A DNA stretch of 64,000 nt from Adiantum capillus-veneris. Its lineage: Eukaryota > Streptophyta > Polypodiopsida > Polypodiales > Pteridaceae. The notes beneath the pieces were generated by a model. It was not told where the DNA came from. It worked only from the letters and a program-made list of their open reading frames with translations, and ran no database searches. This document shows positions 39,454-50,112 of the stretch, piece after piece. A program made the position numbers and the translations under genes. Numbering within the stretch: the first letter of the stretch is position 1; each line of letters opens with the position of its first letter. Location: positions 127,665,470 to 127,729,469 of the forward strand of contig CM043962.1 of the NCBI GenBank assembly GCA_014529385.2, written 5' to 3'.

Positions 39454-41929
39454 AGCATGTACTATGCGAGAGAAAGAAGATGAAGCTTTTGTACATAGCC
39501 TGTACATACTTATGATTTTGCAAGTTATTTTTCTCATCAGTTTGGTGTGCCAGTTTCAAAGTTGTGTACATCGACGAGGGGGCTAGGCAATGATGGTGCA
39601 GCCAAAGTTGGTTGAGGCTAGGAGGTGGTCTATGCTAGGCAGAGGCAGCAGTCAAGTGCAGTGCAGGAGGCTAGGGCAGGTGCTAAGGCCATGGGCAGCC
39701 AAAGGATAGTGGGAATGTATGCTTAAAGTGACTTTTTAGGCCAGAAGGGCTGCAGGATAGTTCGGATGGGATGGTAGGTCAAGGTGTCCAAAATGCCAAA
39801 TTCGTGTCCTTAAATGTAGTTCTCAGTGTGCTCTAGAAGCCGGTCCAGATGGCTCGTCAAAGGGAGCTCCGGTGCTCAAGATACTGCAATAGAAAGGAAG
39901 AGTGTGTAGTAGATCCCCGACAGATAGGGCAGTTGGGGACAGGTGGCCCGGGCTAGTGTCAGTATATGGATGTGTACTGCTTGAGTTGTGGAGCATGCCT
40001 GTCTTCTCGGATTGCGAATCGGAGCTCTGGTTGGCAAGATATGATCAGTTGAAATTTTTTTGGGGGCCAGGTCTTAGCCCATTTGACCGCATTGGGAAAT
40101 GGGCCATCTAGTGTTTTCATGAGCTTGCCAGGTGTTTAGAATGCAATATATAGTGTATGATGCTAGTAGGAAGTGATTGCACGTCAGATGGAGTTCGGAG
40201 CGATGAGATACTGAAGTCGGAAGATGAGGTGCATTTTCTCAAATTGGGCTGCAGGTGATTTGGTCAATTTTTATAACCTTGGTTCGAGGTCTTCCTAGCT
40301 GAGGGATGACATGAGAACTATGCGGCTTGGATCTGGAGGTATGAAATCTCAGTGAGCCTTGATTGCTTGGGAGTTGGACCACTAGGTGATGTTTGGCAGG
40401 CTCTGCAAGTTGGGGGAAGCAGGTTTTTGTTTAAAAGATTTTTTTGCTTTTGCAAAGGCCTTAAAAGGCTGAAACGTTACGGTGCTGCCACGTGGCAGCG
40501 GAATTGGCCCACATGCGACTGCGTAGTGGCCGGCCATGGTGTATAAGGCCGCAAAGGGGTGTCAGTATAAGGCATCAAAGTGAGTAGGGGCTCCTTGAGC
40601 TCATGGCTATGGAGTCGGCGCTGCAGGCAGCAGTGGGCGCTGTTGTGGTGGTGGCGGCTCTGCGCGATGGTGCACCCGGTGGTTTCAAATGAGTTGACTG
40701 GCGGAGGCACCATGTGCCGGTGGTACGCTGGCAAAGGAGACGGCATTTGTTGAATGATGTGCCAAGCCCGATAGTTCCCGCGGCCCAGTTGAACTCTCCA
40801 TTCTTTTGAAGCAACAAGAGGATGTCGCTATTGCCCCTCCCTTGCATGACAGAGGCCGGTCCCACAAAGGGGAAGCTAGGGCCGGGTTGGCCAAGAGGTT
40901 ACGTGCAAAGGGAGAAGTTCCCACAGTAAGGAGCATAGGGAAAAAGAGAAAGAGAGTTCGAGGGCAGCAAAGAAACCAATTCGAAGGCCGTCCGGGCAAA
41001 GCAAAGAGCAAGGCCAAGTGGGCAAGCAAGGAGTAAAGTGCCAGTAGAGGTCGGACAAACCAAAGCTAAGGGAGGAAGTGAAGGCTAAGGCCAAAAGGGA
41101 GCCAAGGAGGAGTCGGATAGAGAGAGAGAGAGAGAGAGTCAAAGTCAAGCATATAGGGCAGTGCAAGGTTGACGCCACAAAGGGTAAAAAATGAAAGGTA
41201 AATTAAAAAAAAAAAAAGCCAAGGGGCAATAGCGACATCGCTAATGCGCCCCCCCCCCCCCCCCCCCCCAAGTCCAAAGAGTGAAGAAGAGAGAGATAGA
41301 GCAAGGCGGTGCCCCCTTTCCCAAAAATTCCAATTCAAGGTGCCAAGTGGACCAGTTAAATTGTAAATTCCAAAATTAAAGGCCCCCCTATAAAAGTCAA
41401 AAATGGATCAAATGAAGGGCTTTTTTCTTGACCTTTTGGAGTGCCGTTTGAAGCCTGCAAAGTGGGGTTCTCTAGCAAGCTAGCCGCTTTGTAACTTTTG
41501 CTTGAAAATGTCCATGGTGATGTCAATGCAAACCGGTGTATATGTTTTTTAAAGTGCAATCAAGCCACAATTGCCTCCACTGCCGTTGTTTCCCCTTCCC
41601 CCCTTCTCTTTCTCTTGCTTTCATGTTTCCCCTCGGTGTCGGCTATGTGGATGTGTGTGCCCCCCCTGACCGACGGTGTCTTGAGTGAGAGAGTGAGATT
41701 GAGTGGCTATGAGTGTGTGTAAGGGTGGAGGCAGGCAGTGATAACAAGTGTGTGTTGTGTGGTGGATTTGTGTAGCGTGTGAGCGGTGGCCATTGAGCAG
41801 ACGATGGTTTGCTAGTGTAAAGTGTTTCTTCGAAGGTGTTTTCTGAGAGGATAGGGGTGCTGTGAATAATTTGAGCTATAGAGAGGCCTTTGTGTTGGTG
41901 CCGGGTGTTTTCCCCCATTCCCCCTCTTC
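39454..41929. other. No gene seen; probable 3' end and LTR sequence
   Basis: About 2.5 kb between two gypsy fragments. A possible polypurine tract (39573-39583) suggests that a 3' LTR of the TAT-like element begins near 39584. GTGTATAAGGCC at 40540-40551 is a candidate LTR TATA region. From 40800 on the DNA is purine-rich, with a GA run (41120-41138), an A run (about 41206-41217), a run of about 20 Cs (41250-41269) and an 18-bp inverted repeat (separate entry). All open frames here look like chance products of biased composition. Confidence 0.45.
40821..41239. repeat. Perfect 18-bp inverted repeat (40821-40838 / 41222-41239)
   Basis: GATGTCGCTATTGCCCCT at 40821-40838 is the exact reverse complement of 41222-41239, with 383 bases between. 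The right arm sits about 10 bases before the poly-C run. No transposon ends or target duplication were found next to the arms. Confidence 0.8.
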
Positions 41930-42842
41930 AATGGCTATTTGTAGAGCATATAAATAAACTCTACGATCTTCCAGTTAGTATCATTAGTGGCAGAGATCAA
42001 AAGTTCAATAATCACTTTTGGAGAGTTGTGTTTCAAAAGTTGGAAACTAAACTTAATCTAAGTACGGCTAATCATCCAGAAACAGATGGTCCAACCGAAA
42101 GAGCTAATCAAGTGCTAGAGGATATGCTACAAGCATACATTAGCAAAAAGCAAACCAATTGGGAAGACTACTTACCTATATTGGAATTTTCTTATAATAG
42201 TTCAAAGCATGTGACTACAGGGTTTAGTCCATTTACGCTTCTATATGGATTTCAACCTAGATCAAGCATTACGGTGGGGTTGGCTAAGGAGAAGCTACAA
42301 CAAGCAAAATATTTTCTCCAAGACCATTTGTGAAATGCTTCAAGTTGCTAGACAGAATGTTAAAGCAAGCTCAAGATCAATATAAGAAGTACGTAGATGA
42401 GCATCGTTGTCTTGCTACTTTTGAAGAAGGAGACATTGTTTTCCTCAAGGTTCCGGAGCATTCAAAAAGTCTAAAGACGGGAAAAGTTGCTAAACTTTTA
42501 CCATGCTATTGTGGACCGTTTACCATTCTCAAACGTGTAGGTCAAGTGGCCTATAAGTTAGCTCTTCCAGAGCACTCACAAGTTCATCTTGTTTTTTATG
42601 TTATCCGTTTACAAAAACAGCTAGGACAGAATGATAATGTCATTGACATAGGTGTGTTAGTTGACCTTATTGAATTGCCAAGCATCCCTCATGAGCCCAA
42701 AAAGATTTTGGATTGTCATGACCTTCGCACGAGACATCATGTCAGAGACAGGTGTTGGTGAAATGGATAGATAGATTTGAAGAAGGTTCTACATGGGAGA
42801 ATGTCTCTGCACTTAAGAAACATTTTTCTACGTTCATTTTCT
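41930..42842 (+). pseudogene. pol: Chromovirus integrase fragment with chromodomain
   Basis: Truncated at its 5' end inside the integrase core. 41890-42333 gives FVEHINKLYDLPVSIISGRDQKF, where the usual SDRD catalytic Asp has become Gly, then NHPETDGPTERANQ with the Glu. A frameshift leads to 42330-42761 with the GPF domain (CGPFTILKRVGQVAYKLALP). A second shift leads to a chromodomain-like end (LVKWIDRFEEGSTWENVSALKKHF), near 42750-42842. The aromatic positions are better kept than in the 30302-31192 copy. It is a different chromovirus family from the 5179 element. Confidence 0.87.
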
Positions 42843-42861
42843 AGGACAAAAATGATTCTTC

Positions 42862-42944
42862 AAGGGAGGCGGAAATGTAAGGACATGGGTCTTACGAGCA
42901 AGGCCACTGGCACATTCGGACAATGTGTATGCTAGAGGGAGGCT
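42862..42944 (+). repeat. Polypurine tract and start of the 3' LTR
   Basis: AAGGGAGGCGGAA is followed by TGTAAGGACATGG at 42876, the expected start of a 3' LTR. LTR-like sequence lasts under 80 bases before copia coding sequence begins, so the LTR is truncated. Confidence 0.65.
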
Positions 42945-43053
42945 ATAAGATAACACGGTTGGGAGCGTGAAGTAGGAAGAGGCTATGCAATTTGAGTATA
43001 ACTCAATTTTAGCAAATGAAAATTGGAATTGACAGAGTTACCTACGGTTAAAC
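42945..43053 (+). pseudogene. pol: Copia Y reverse transcriptase, left stub
   Basis: Codes for EEAMQFEYNSILANENW and, one frame over, ELTELPTVK, the run-up to copia RT. It continues at 48425 (ALPCKWVYKKK) after the intervening copia Z and one copy of TAAAC are ignored. A stop (TAG) precedes EEAM. Everything upstream of RT (gag, protease, integrase) is missing here. Confidence 0.75.
43049..43053. other. Target site duplication TAAAC (left, copia Z)
   Basis: TAAAC before 43054 is repeated at 48420-48424. Confidence 0.9.
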
Positions 43054-43245
43054 TGAAGGAGTACGAGCGGAAGTGCGACGCGAGAGAGAGTGCGAGAAGA
43101 AGAGCACGACGATATGGTGAACTCGCTCTACTGTAATGTGTAGAGCATAGTGAGTTCTTATTAGGTTTTTACAAAAGAATATGTGTACATACCTGGCGGC
43201 CCGCCCACTTACCTGGGCGACCACATTGGGCTTTATACCCCAACA
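43054..43245 (-). repeat. Copia Z 3' LTR
   Basis: Plus-strand TGAAGGAGTACG...TACCCCAACA. The minus strand just before it contains AAGTGGGAGGT, the polypurine tract (43246-43258). Confidence 0.95.
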
Positions 43246-43349
43246 ACCTCCCACTTAAAGTCCAATGTGGTACTTTAAGTGTGAGAAAAGCTACTATACA
43301 AGCTAATATACAAGAGATGTAGAGAAGTGATGTACTACCCTACACCTAA

Positions 43350-43865
43350 CTACTTGCGAAAATGCGCAAAGCTCTCTGAGGGAAGTCCTTTTGTAAGTAG
43401 ATCAGCAGGATTTTCTGTGGTGTGAACTTTGACAAGCTGAAGTTGCTTATCCTCGAGCATTTCCCTGATGAAATGATACTTCACATCCACATGCTTTGTC
43501 TTTGAGTGATAAACTGGATTGCGAGCCAATTGTATAGCACTTTGACTATCACAATATAACACAGGCATCTCTTCTTTGATTCCCAAATCTGTTACTAGTC
43601 GATTAAGCCAAATTGATTCTTTGCATGCCTCTGATGCTACAACATATTCAACCTCTGTAGTAGACTGAGTAACACAATCTTGTAATCTAGAACGCCATGA
43701 TACTGCTCCACCAGCCAATGTAAAGACATACCCTGACGTAGACCTTCGGTTGTCTAAGTCACCTGCATAATCTGAGTCTGTAAAACCCTTTACACTTAGC
43801 TCCTTACTCCCATAGCATATACGCATACTCTTTGTAGCTTTCAGGTATCTCAATATTCCTTTCAC
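43350..43865 (-). pseudogene. pol: Copia Z RNase H (frameshifted tail)
   Basis: 171 codons that continue the main frame after a small deletion of about 16 bases near 43870, where the family reads a short linker before HWEAVKGILRYLK. It contains GFTDSDYAGD, RRSTSGYVF, the TTEVEYV block, YCDSQSAIQLARNPVYH and ADLLTKGLP, the complete copia RNase H. A CDSQSA aspartate and the EVE glutamate are present. Without the deletion it would be fused to the polyprotein. Confidence 0.93.
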
Positions 43866-46800
43866 TGCCTCCCAATGTTTATGTATCGACTTACTACTCC
43901 CACTGCAAATGCAATGCCTGGGCGAGTAGGAATCATTGCATACATCAAACTACCCACTGCAGACACATATGGAATCTTATCCATTTCAGCCTGTTCTTCC
44001 TCAGACACAGGACAATCTTGTTTGCTAAGTTTCACATATGGTGGCAATGGAACACTCAATGCCTTTCCCTTCTCCATATTGAAACGTTGCAAAACCTTGT
44101 CAATATACTCTGTTTGAGATAACCAAATCAACTTCTTTGATCTGTCTCTCTCAATGCGCATACCAAGTATATGACTTGCCTCACCCATGTCTTTCATGTC
44201 AAACGATTTTGCCATCTTTGACTTCAAAGCTGAAATTTCTTCCAAGTGCTTGCCAGCAATCAACATGTCATCCACATACAAAATAAGGATCAGCCAATTG
44301 CCATCCTTAGCCTTCTTTGTATATAGACAGTGATCGAACTCACTACGTTTGTAGCCTTGAGAAAGCATAAACTTGTGGAATTTATGGTACCATGCCCTCG
44401 GTGATTGTTTTAAGCCATAAAGACTCTTTAACAACTGGCATACCCAATCTTCCTTGCCTTTCTCAACAAACCCTTCTGGCTGCTGCATGTAAATTTCCAC
44501 ATCTAAATCACCATGCAAGAACGCTGTCTTGACATCCATTTGGTGCAACACCAAATCTAATATGGCAACCCATGCAAGAAAGCATCTCAATGTAGTCATC
44601 TTGACCACCGCAGAGAAGACTTCATCAAAGTCAATGCCTTGTTCTTGCTTAAAGCCCTTGGCAACAAGCCTTGCTTTGTACTTTGGCTGACTATCATGAG
44701 CGGTGATCTTATACCTGTAAACCCATTTACAAGGTAGAGCCTTTTTGCCCTGTGGTAATTTAACTAGCTTCCATGTCTGGTTTTTATGCAGAGCTGTCAT
44801 CTCTGACTGCATGGCCAATTGCCAATTCCCGGAGTCCTTCATTTGCACTGCTTCCTTGTAACATGAAGGCTCATTGCAATCAGTCAACATGACATAGTTC
44901 ATAGATGGAACAAACCTATCAGGAGGTCGCGTGAAACGTCTAGATCTACACACAATAGGTGGCTCAGGCTCAGCCACAACCTGTGGTTCCACTCTATCCT
45001 GTCCTTGCTCCTCTTGAGCCTTGACATTTTGTCTTGCATGTGCAGGTCCATCTTCTTGGAAGACAACTCTTCTAATCTCCTCAACCCTCTCTGGTTTAGA
45101 ATGATATTTGGATTCATTAAAGTGAACATCATTGCTGCGGACAACCTTTCTGGATTCGGGATCCCAAAGTCTGTACCCCATCTCACCAGAATTACCATAG
45201 CCTAGAAAGATGCACTTTCTACTCTTTGGCTCAAGTTTGTTCCTAAATTCCTTTGGAATGTGAGTATATGCCTCACAGCCAAAGACTCTGAGATGCTTGT
45301 ATGAGGGCATTTTGTTTGACCATACCATCTCTGGCACTGAATCCTTTTGGAAAACCTTGCTAGGAGATCTATTTACAAGATGAACAGCTGTTGATAGAGC
45401 TTCAGCCCAAAACCCATTTGGCAGCTGTGCATTAGACAACATACTTCTGACCTTCTCTTGTATGGTCCTATTCATCCTCTTAGCAACACCATTTTGAGGA
45501 GGATTGTAAGGAGCAGTAAGTTCACGTTTTATACCTTTTGACTCACAAAAGTCCTGAAAGGCCTTTGAAAAATTCTCTCCACCATTGTCAGTGCGTAAGC
45601 ATTTACGCTTCTTGCCACTCTGATTCTCCACAAGTGTCACAAACGTTTTGAAAACACTAAACGCTTCATCCTTGTGCTTGAGAAAGTAAACCCATACTTT
45701 CCTCGAGTAATCATCTATAAATGTCATAAAGTAAGAAGCTCCCCCTAGAGATAGGTTAGGCATAGGTCCACACAAATCACTATGAACAAGTGCCAACTGT
45801 GTATCTCTTCTACTGCTTCTATGCTTATGTGGCTGCTGTGTTTGCTTACCATACAGACAATGTTCACAGAATTCAAAATAATTAAATGAAAAGCCAGGAA
45901 AATAACCAGAACGAGACAAGATTTCCATTCCCTTCTTGGACATATGTCCTAACCGGCTATGCCACAAAGAAACGTTCGGCTGCTCGGTTACATTGATTAC
46001 ATTTTTAGAGACATTTGATACATAAATCATGTAAAGTCCTCCAGACTTTACTCCATGTGGTACTCTCATAGAACCCTTGGATATCTTCCACATGTTCTGT
46101 CCAAAAGTGGTGACGTAGCCAGCATCATCAAGTAAACCTGTGCTGATCAAGATCTTTGTAATTGCGGGAACATGTCTCACATTCTTCAGCGTGAAAGAAG
46201 AGCCATTCTGAAACTTCAATTGAACATCTCCAACACCTAAGATCTCACATGTCTGCCCATTGCCTAGCCGAACATGATCTTTAGTGGTCACATAAGAGGT
46301 AAACCACTCCTTGTTTGGAGACACATGAAGTGATGCCCCTGAGTCTATAATCCAGTCACTCAGTGCATTTCCATCAGATGCTGTAAGAAGAGCTGAGTCC
46401 ATTGTATTCTTCAAGAAGTAGATGTCTCCTGACAGTAGACTGTCATCCTCTGCAACAGTGTTTGTCACATTTATTTCTTGAATCTTCACTGAGGACTTGT
46501 TCTTCTCACCATGGTCTTCAGCTTTCTCTTTGCCTTTTTCTGCTTTCCATTCTCTGCAGTCTCTTTTCATGTGACCCTTCTTGCCACAATGGTAGCATTC
46601 TATGTCACTCTTGCCTTTAGCACTGCCGGACTTGCTACGAGACTGATTCCTCTTTCCACCTTTATACTTTTCTTTGGTCCTTCCCCTAACAACTAAGGTT
46701 GTTCCTTTGCCTTTGTCCATTGTCTTTCTATTGGTTTCTTCAGTAAGCAGACTTCCTTCTACACCTGCTATTTTCAAACCATCTGGAGGTGCAGAATTAC

Positions 46801-47299
46801 TCAAAGCTGTGCGAAAAGTGTCCCAACTTTCCGGCAATGTGATCAACAGGAACATAGCTCTAACAGGTTCATCAAACTTGACACCTTGAGCTGACAACTG
46901 ACTGTAGATTGTGTTGAATTCATTCAGATGATTGGACATAGGTGTCCCTTCTTTCATCTTCAAGTCAACAAGCTTCTTAAGCCAGTATACCTGTGAAGCT
47001 GCACTCTGCTTCTCATAAAGATCACTCAGCTTTAACCATGCTTGATAAGCCGACATCTCGTCTGCTACATTGAAGTAAACGCTTTCTGCCAAAGTCGGCA
47101 TAATGGTAGAAAGTGCCAATTCATCCATTTCTCTCCATTCATCTTCGTCCATATCTTTTGGTTTTATCCCCTTGAGCTTTATAGGTTTTATCTGCTTCTT
47201 TTGCACCAACACCTGCCAAATCTGCTTCTTCCACAATGGGAAATTGGTTCCATCCAGCTTCTTGATATTGTAAAGAGCAGTGTCTTGTGATCCAACCAT
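43862..47299 (-). CDS. pol: Copia Z gag-protease-integrase-RT polyprotein
   Basis: Open for 1145 codons. Residues 1-200 are copia gag (LDGTNFPLWKKQI, WLKLSDLYEKQSA). A CCHC knuckle lies at 235-248 (CYHCGKKGHMKRDC). Protease has DSGAS at 319-323. Integrase shows the HHCC domain (WHSRLGHMSKKG), the first Asp (VHSDLCGPM) and the second (LRTDNGGE). The third catalytic position in NGVAKRMNRT is Lys607 where copia has Glu, a single GAG-to-AAG change. RT has MDVKTAFLHGDL, QSPRAWYHKF and the YVDD active site (YVDDMLIAG). The start Met at 47299 follows a ~930-base leader and begins MVGSQDTALY, normal for a copia gag. Predicted: reverse transcription competent, integration defective. Confidence 0.95.
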   Translation of the reverse strand: MVGSQDTALYNIKKLDGTNFPLWKKQIWQVLVQKKQIKPIKLKGIKPKDMDEDEWREMDELALSTIMPTLAESVYFNVADEMSAYQAWLKLSDLYEKQSAASQVYWLKKLVDLKMKEGTPMSNHLNEFNTIYSQLSAQGVKFDEPVRAMFLLITLPESWDTFRTALSNSAPPDGLKIAGVEGSLLTEETNRKTMDKGKGTTLVVRGRTKEKYKGGKRNQSRSKSGSAKGKSDIECYHCGKKGHMKRDCREWKAEKGKEKAEDHGEKNKSSVKIQEINVTNTVAEDDSLLSGDIYFLKNTMDSALLTASDGNALSDWIIDSGASLHVSPNKEWFTSYVTTKDHVRLGNGQTCEILGVGDVQLKFQNGSSFTLKNVRHVPAITKILISTGLLDDAGYVTTFGQNMWKISKGSMRVPHGVKSGGLYMIYVSNVSKNVINVTEQPNVSLWHSRLGHMSKKGMEILSRSGYFPGFSFNYFEFCEHCLYGKQTQQPHKHRSSRRDTQLALVHSDLCGPMPNLSLGGASYFMTFIDDYSRKVWVYFLKHKDEAFSVFKTFVTLVENQSGKKRKCLRTDNGGENFSKAFQDFCESKGIKRELTAPYNPPQNGVAKRMNRTIQEKVRSMLSNAQLPNGFWAEALSTAVHLVNRSPSKVFQKDSVPEMVWSNKMPSYKHLRVFGCEAYTHIPKEFRNKLEPKSRKCIFLGYGNSGEMGYRLWDPESRKVVRSNDVHFNESKYHSKPERVEEIRRVVFQEDGPAHARQNVKAQEEQGQDRVEPQVVAEPEPPIVCRSRRFTRPPDRFVPSMNYVMLTDCNEPSCYKEAVQMKDSGNWQLAMQSEMTALHKNQTWKLVKLPQGKKALPCKWVYRYKITAHDSQPKYKARLVAKGFKQEQGIDFDEVFSAVVKMTTLRCFLAWVAILDLVLHQMDVKTAFLHGDLDVEIYMQQPEGFVEKGKEDWVCQLLKSLYGLKQSPRAWYHKFHKFMLSQGYKRSEFDHCLYTKKAKDGNWLILILYVDDMLIAGKHLEEISALKSKMAKSFDMKDMGEASHILGMRIERDRSKKLIWLSQTEYIDKVLQRFNMEKGKALSVPLPPYVKLSKQDCPVSEEEQAEMDKIPYVSAVGSLMYAMIPTRPGIAFAVGVVSRYINIGRQ

Positions 47300-48211
47300 A
47301 GCTACGCTTCACAGTAGTTTACTTTCCTGGGAAAAATTCGGCAGAGTTTCCCCTGTAAACTGACCTCTGAACCAATATCAACCTGTCAAATGAACCAAGA
47401 AAGCTTCAGATTCTACTGAAATTTTGGCAGAGTCTCCTTTGTAAAATGGCTCTGGTGTAAGCATAGACTGCGACAATGCCTCAACGGAAGTAAAGCAAAG
47501 ATGCAATCCCAACTGTCTAACTCACAGTCAATACATCCTAGCTGCCTATCTAAGGGTGCTCGAGGGATCGCTCCAAGACCTGTATCACCGAAAGGATCTC
47601 AACATTCGAGAATCCCCCAGCTCAATAAAACCTCACTCGACCCTCAACAAAGGCTGCAGTAAATCTGACAGTACATAGACTTCCCACAAAGTCATACATC
47701 CACAAATTTCCCACTGTATGCTGTAACCGCTGCGGCGGTTGTTTGCTGCGTGACTCACAGCCAGCAAACCCTCAACAAACATACATCATCTCTGACAATA
47801 CATCCCATGTGGAAGTACCTGCAATGTCAGGATGAAATCTGGAATATCAAGCAGCAAACACAAGCTACCTGATGAACTAGTGGATGTCGCCTACAGTCTG
47901 TGTGTAGATGCGCCCGTGTCGTATGTGACACGCCTCCAGGAACTGTGAGCCATCCTTACCACTCTGGGAGTGTCGATATCCTCAGCACCTACAGTCGTAG
48001 GCCATTTACAGAGTCGGATCTGCACCTGTCGAGACCACGTAGTCGAAAATGGCCGAACGGTGACCGAGATGACCTCAGAATGAAATTCTGAGCACACCAA
48101 GGCCTTCGGGTCCTCCCACAAGATTTGGGGCCGTGTCTTTGCCTGTCGAATTTCACTCCAATCTGAGCTGGTGACTCTAGCCTCCTGCAGTGCTGCCCCG
48201 AACCTCGATCT
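47300..48211 (-). other. Copia Z untranslated leader
   Basis: About 900 bases between primer site and gag with no convincing ORF. It is C/A-rich on the plus strand. No repeat or hairpin stands out. Confidence 0.6.
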
Positions 48212-48227
48212 GAGCTCTGATACCAGT
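48212..48227 (-). promoter_or_regulatory. Copia Z primer binding site, tRNA-iMet
   Basis: Minus strand ACTGGTATCAGAGCTC, immediately after the 5' LTR. It contains TGGTATCAGAGC. Confidence 0.92.
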
Positions 48228-48419
48228 TGAAGGAGTACGAGCGGAAGTGCGACGCGAGAGAGAGTGCGAGAAGAAGAGCACGATGATATGGTGAACTCGC
48301 TCTACTGTAATGTGTAGAGCATAGTGAGTTCTTATTAGGTTTTTACAAAAGAATATGTGTACATACCTGGCGGCCCGCCCACTTACCTGGGCGACCACAT
48401 TGGGCTTTATACCCCAACA
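48228..48419 (-). repeat. Copia Z 5' LTR
   Basis: 192 bp. In element orientation it starts TGTTGGGGTATAAAGCCC, so a TATAAA box lies within 15 bases of its start, leaving almost no U3. Confidence 0.95.
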
Positions 48420-49853
48420 TAAACAGGCATTGCCATGCAAATGGGTGTACAAGAAGAAATATATCACAGATGATCCCGAGCCTAAGTATAAAGCAAGATT
48501 GGTTGCTAAAGGGTTCAAGAAAATGAAAGGCATGGATTTCGATGAAATCTTTTCTCTTGTGGTCAAGATGACTACATTGCATCTTGTGCTTGGCCTAGTA
48601 GCCATCGAGGACTTGGAATTGATCCAAATGGATGTGAAGGTAGTGTTTCTTCATGGGGATCTTGAAGAGGATGTTTTAGCCATAAATTTTTTACAATAAA
48701 GACTAAGAAACCAACACAGGTAGAACTTGTGTGTAGACTCAAGAAATCTTTCTATGGATTAAAGCAAGGCTCATGGCAATGGTACATCAAGTTTGATAGG
48801 TACATTCAGTCCCAAGGTTACATATGGAGCCAAGAGGATCACTGCTTGTACACAAAGAGGTTGAACGATGGTTCCCTCATCATTCTGATTTTGTACATGG
48901 ATGTTATGCTCATAGCCGAGAAGTCAAAAGATGAGATTACACTTTTCAAGGATACCTTAAGCAAGCAGTTTTCTATGAAAGATTTGTTTGTGATGCACAT
49001 CACTTTCTTGGTATGTGTATCAAGAGAGATCGTAAATGTGGTATACTTTAACTTTCACAGCAAGAGTATATTCACAAGGTCTTGCAACTTTTTAATATAC
49101 AAGGGGGGAAAGCATTGAGTACCCCAATGGCAGCATTCAAAAAACTTAGCACGCATGATTGTCCCAAATCCAATGCTGAAAAGGGAGAGATGGCAAAGGT
49201 GCCATATTCTTTGGCAGTTGGCAGTCTCATGTTTTCCATGGTTAGCACACGGGCAGAAATTGAATATGTAGTGGGAGTGGTCAATAGGTTCATGGAAAAT
49301 CCAAGCAAAAAGCATTGGAAAGCAGTGAAGCACACCTTAAGATATGTCAAGGGCTTAGCTGGCAAGTGCTTTACGCTTTGGGAACATTGATGCATCCATA
49401 TTTGGATACACTGATTTGGATTATGCGGATTGTGTGGACACTAGGCGATCCACATCTGGCTACATTTTCTTATTCTCTGAAGCGGCAGTTTCTTGGAGGT
49501 CATGTATCCAGAATTGCACTTTGTCTTCCACCAATGAGGCAAAGTATGTTGCAGTTTCTAGTTCCAGTAAGGAAGCTGTGTGGTTATCTTGTCTAGTGGG
49601 AGACTTTGATATACACCAGACTCCAGTTCTACATTGTGACAGTCAGAGTGCTATTGCGTTAACAAAGAACCCCGCGTTTCACTCCACGTCAAAACACATA
49701 GAGGTTAGGTATCTTGTAGTACGGGATATTTTGGCTAGCAAATGCATTGAGTTAGTCAAAGTTCACACGTATGAAAACCCAGTGGATGCTCTAACAAAGA
49801 CCCTAGCCTTAGATCAGTTTGCACATTGCATAGAGATGATGGGTGTAGGGTGA
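48420..49853 (+). pseudogene. pol: Copia Y reverse transcriptase-RNase H
   Basis: Right part of the copia element interrupted by Z. Open segments: 48421-48699 (ALPCKWVYKKK, ARLVAKGF, MDVKVVFLHGDLEEDV), 48729-49118 (SFYGLKQGSWQWYIKFDRY, ILYMDVMLIAEK, where the second Asp of the YVDD box is Val), 49082-49390 (VPYSLAVGSLMFSM) and 49416-49853 (MDYADCVDTRRSTSGYIF, HCDSQSAIALTKNPAFH, ENPVDALTK). At least three frameshifts and the damaged active site make it dead. It ends TAG-free at a TGA right before the 3' untranslated stretch. Confidence 0.9.
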
Positions 49854-49933
49854 AGCTATAGTCATGCTTCACGGTTTTATACATTTGTACATAGTAGCCC
49901 CTACATTCTTTAGCCACTTGGGCCACATTTGCC

Positions 49934-50112
49934 TTCAAGTGGGATATTGTTGGGTTTCAGGCTCATGGTCGACGGACGCCCGCCCTCTTATTGTATTCTT
50001 TGGTTATAAAGAAGAATAAGGAGAAAAGAGGTTACCTCTCTAATGCTCCACAAACACAATCTGTGTCTACTGCTCTTCTTCTTCTTCCCCTTCTCTCCTT
50101 ACCTCTCTTGCC
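49934..50112 (+). repeat. Copia Y polypurine tract and truncated 3' LTR
   Basis: CAAGTGGGATAT precedes TGTTGGGTTTCAGG at 49948. The LTR carries GGTTATAAAG and a CTTCTTCTT run. It matches the reverse complement of 50501-50675 until about 50112, where its last ~30 bases are missing. Confidence 0.8.

Larger units (their letters stand above)
43054..48419 (-). mobile_element. Copia Z: nearly complete Ty1/copia element (5.37 kb)
   Basis: Short 192-bp LTRs (43054-43245 and 48228-48419) differ at one position by eye (43109 C/T). The target duplication TAAAC is perfect. A primer site for tRNA-iMet and a polypurine tract are in place. One 1145-codon frame plus a 171-codon continuation makes the whole gag-pol in copia order: gag, protease, integrase, RT, RNase H. 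It inserted in opposite orientation into the RT of another copia element. Two lesions stand out: a small frameshifting deletion near 43870 and loss of the catalytic Glu of integrase. This is the youngest dated insertion in the window. Confidence 0.96.

Noticed and set aside
40477-41338. Overlapping frames of 75-115 codons on both strands
   Set aside because: Biased purine composition, no motifs, no agreement between frames.
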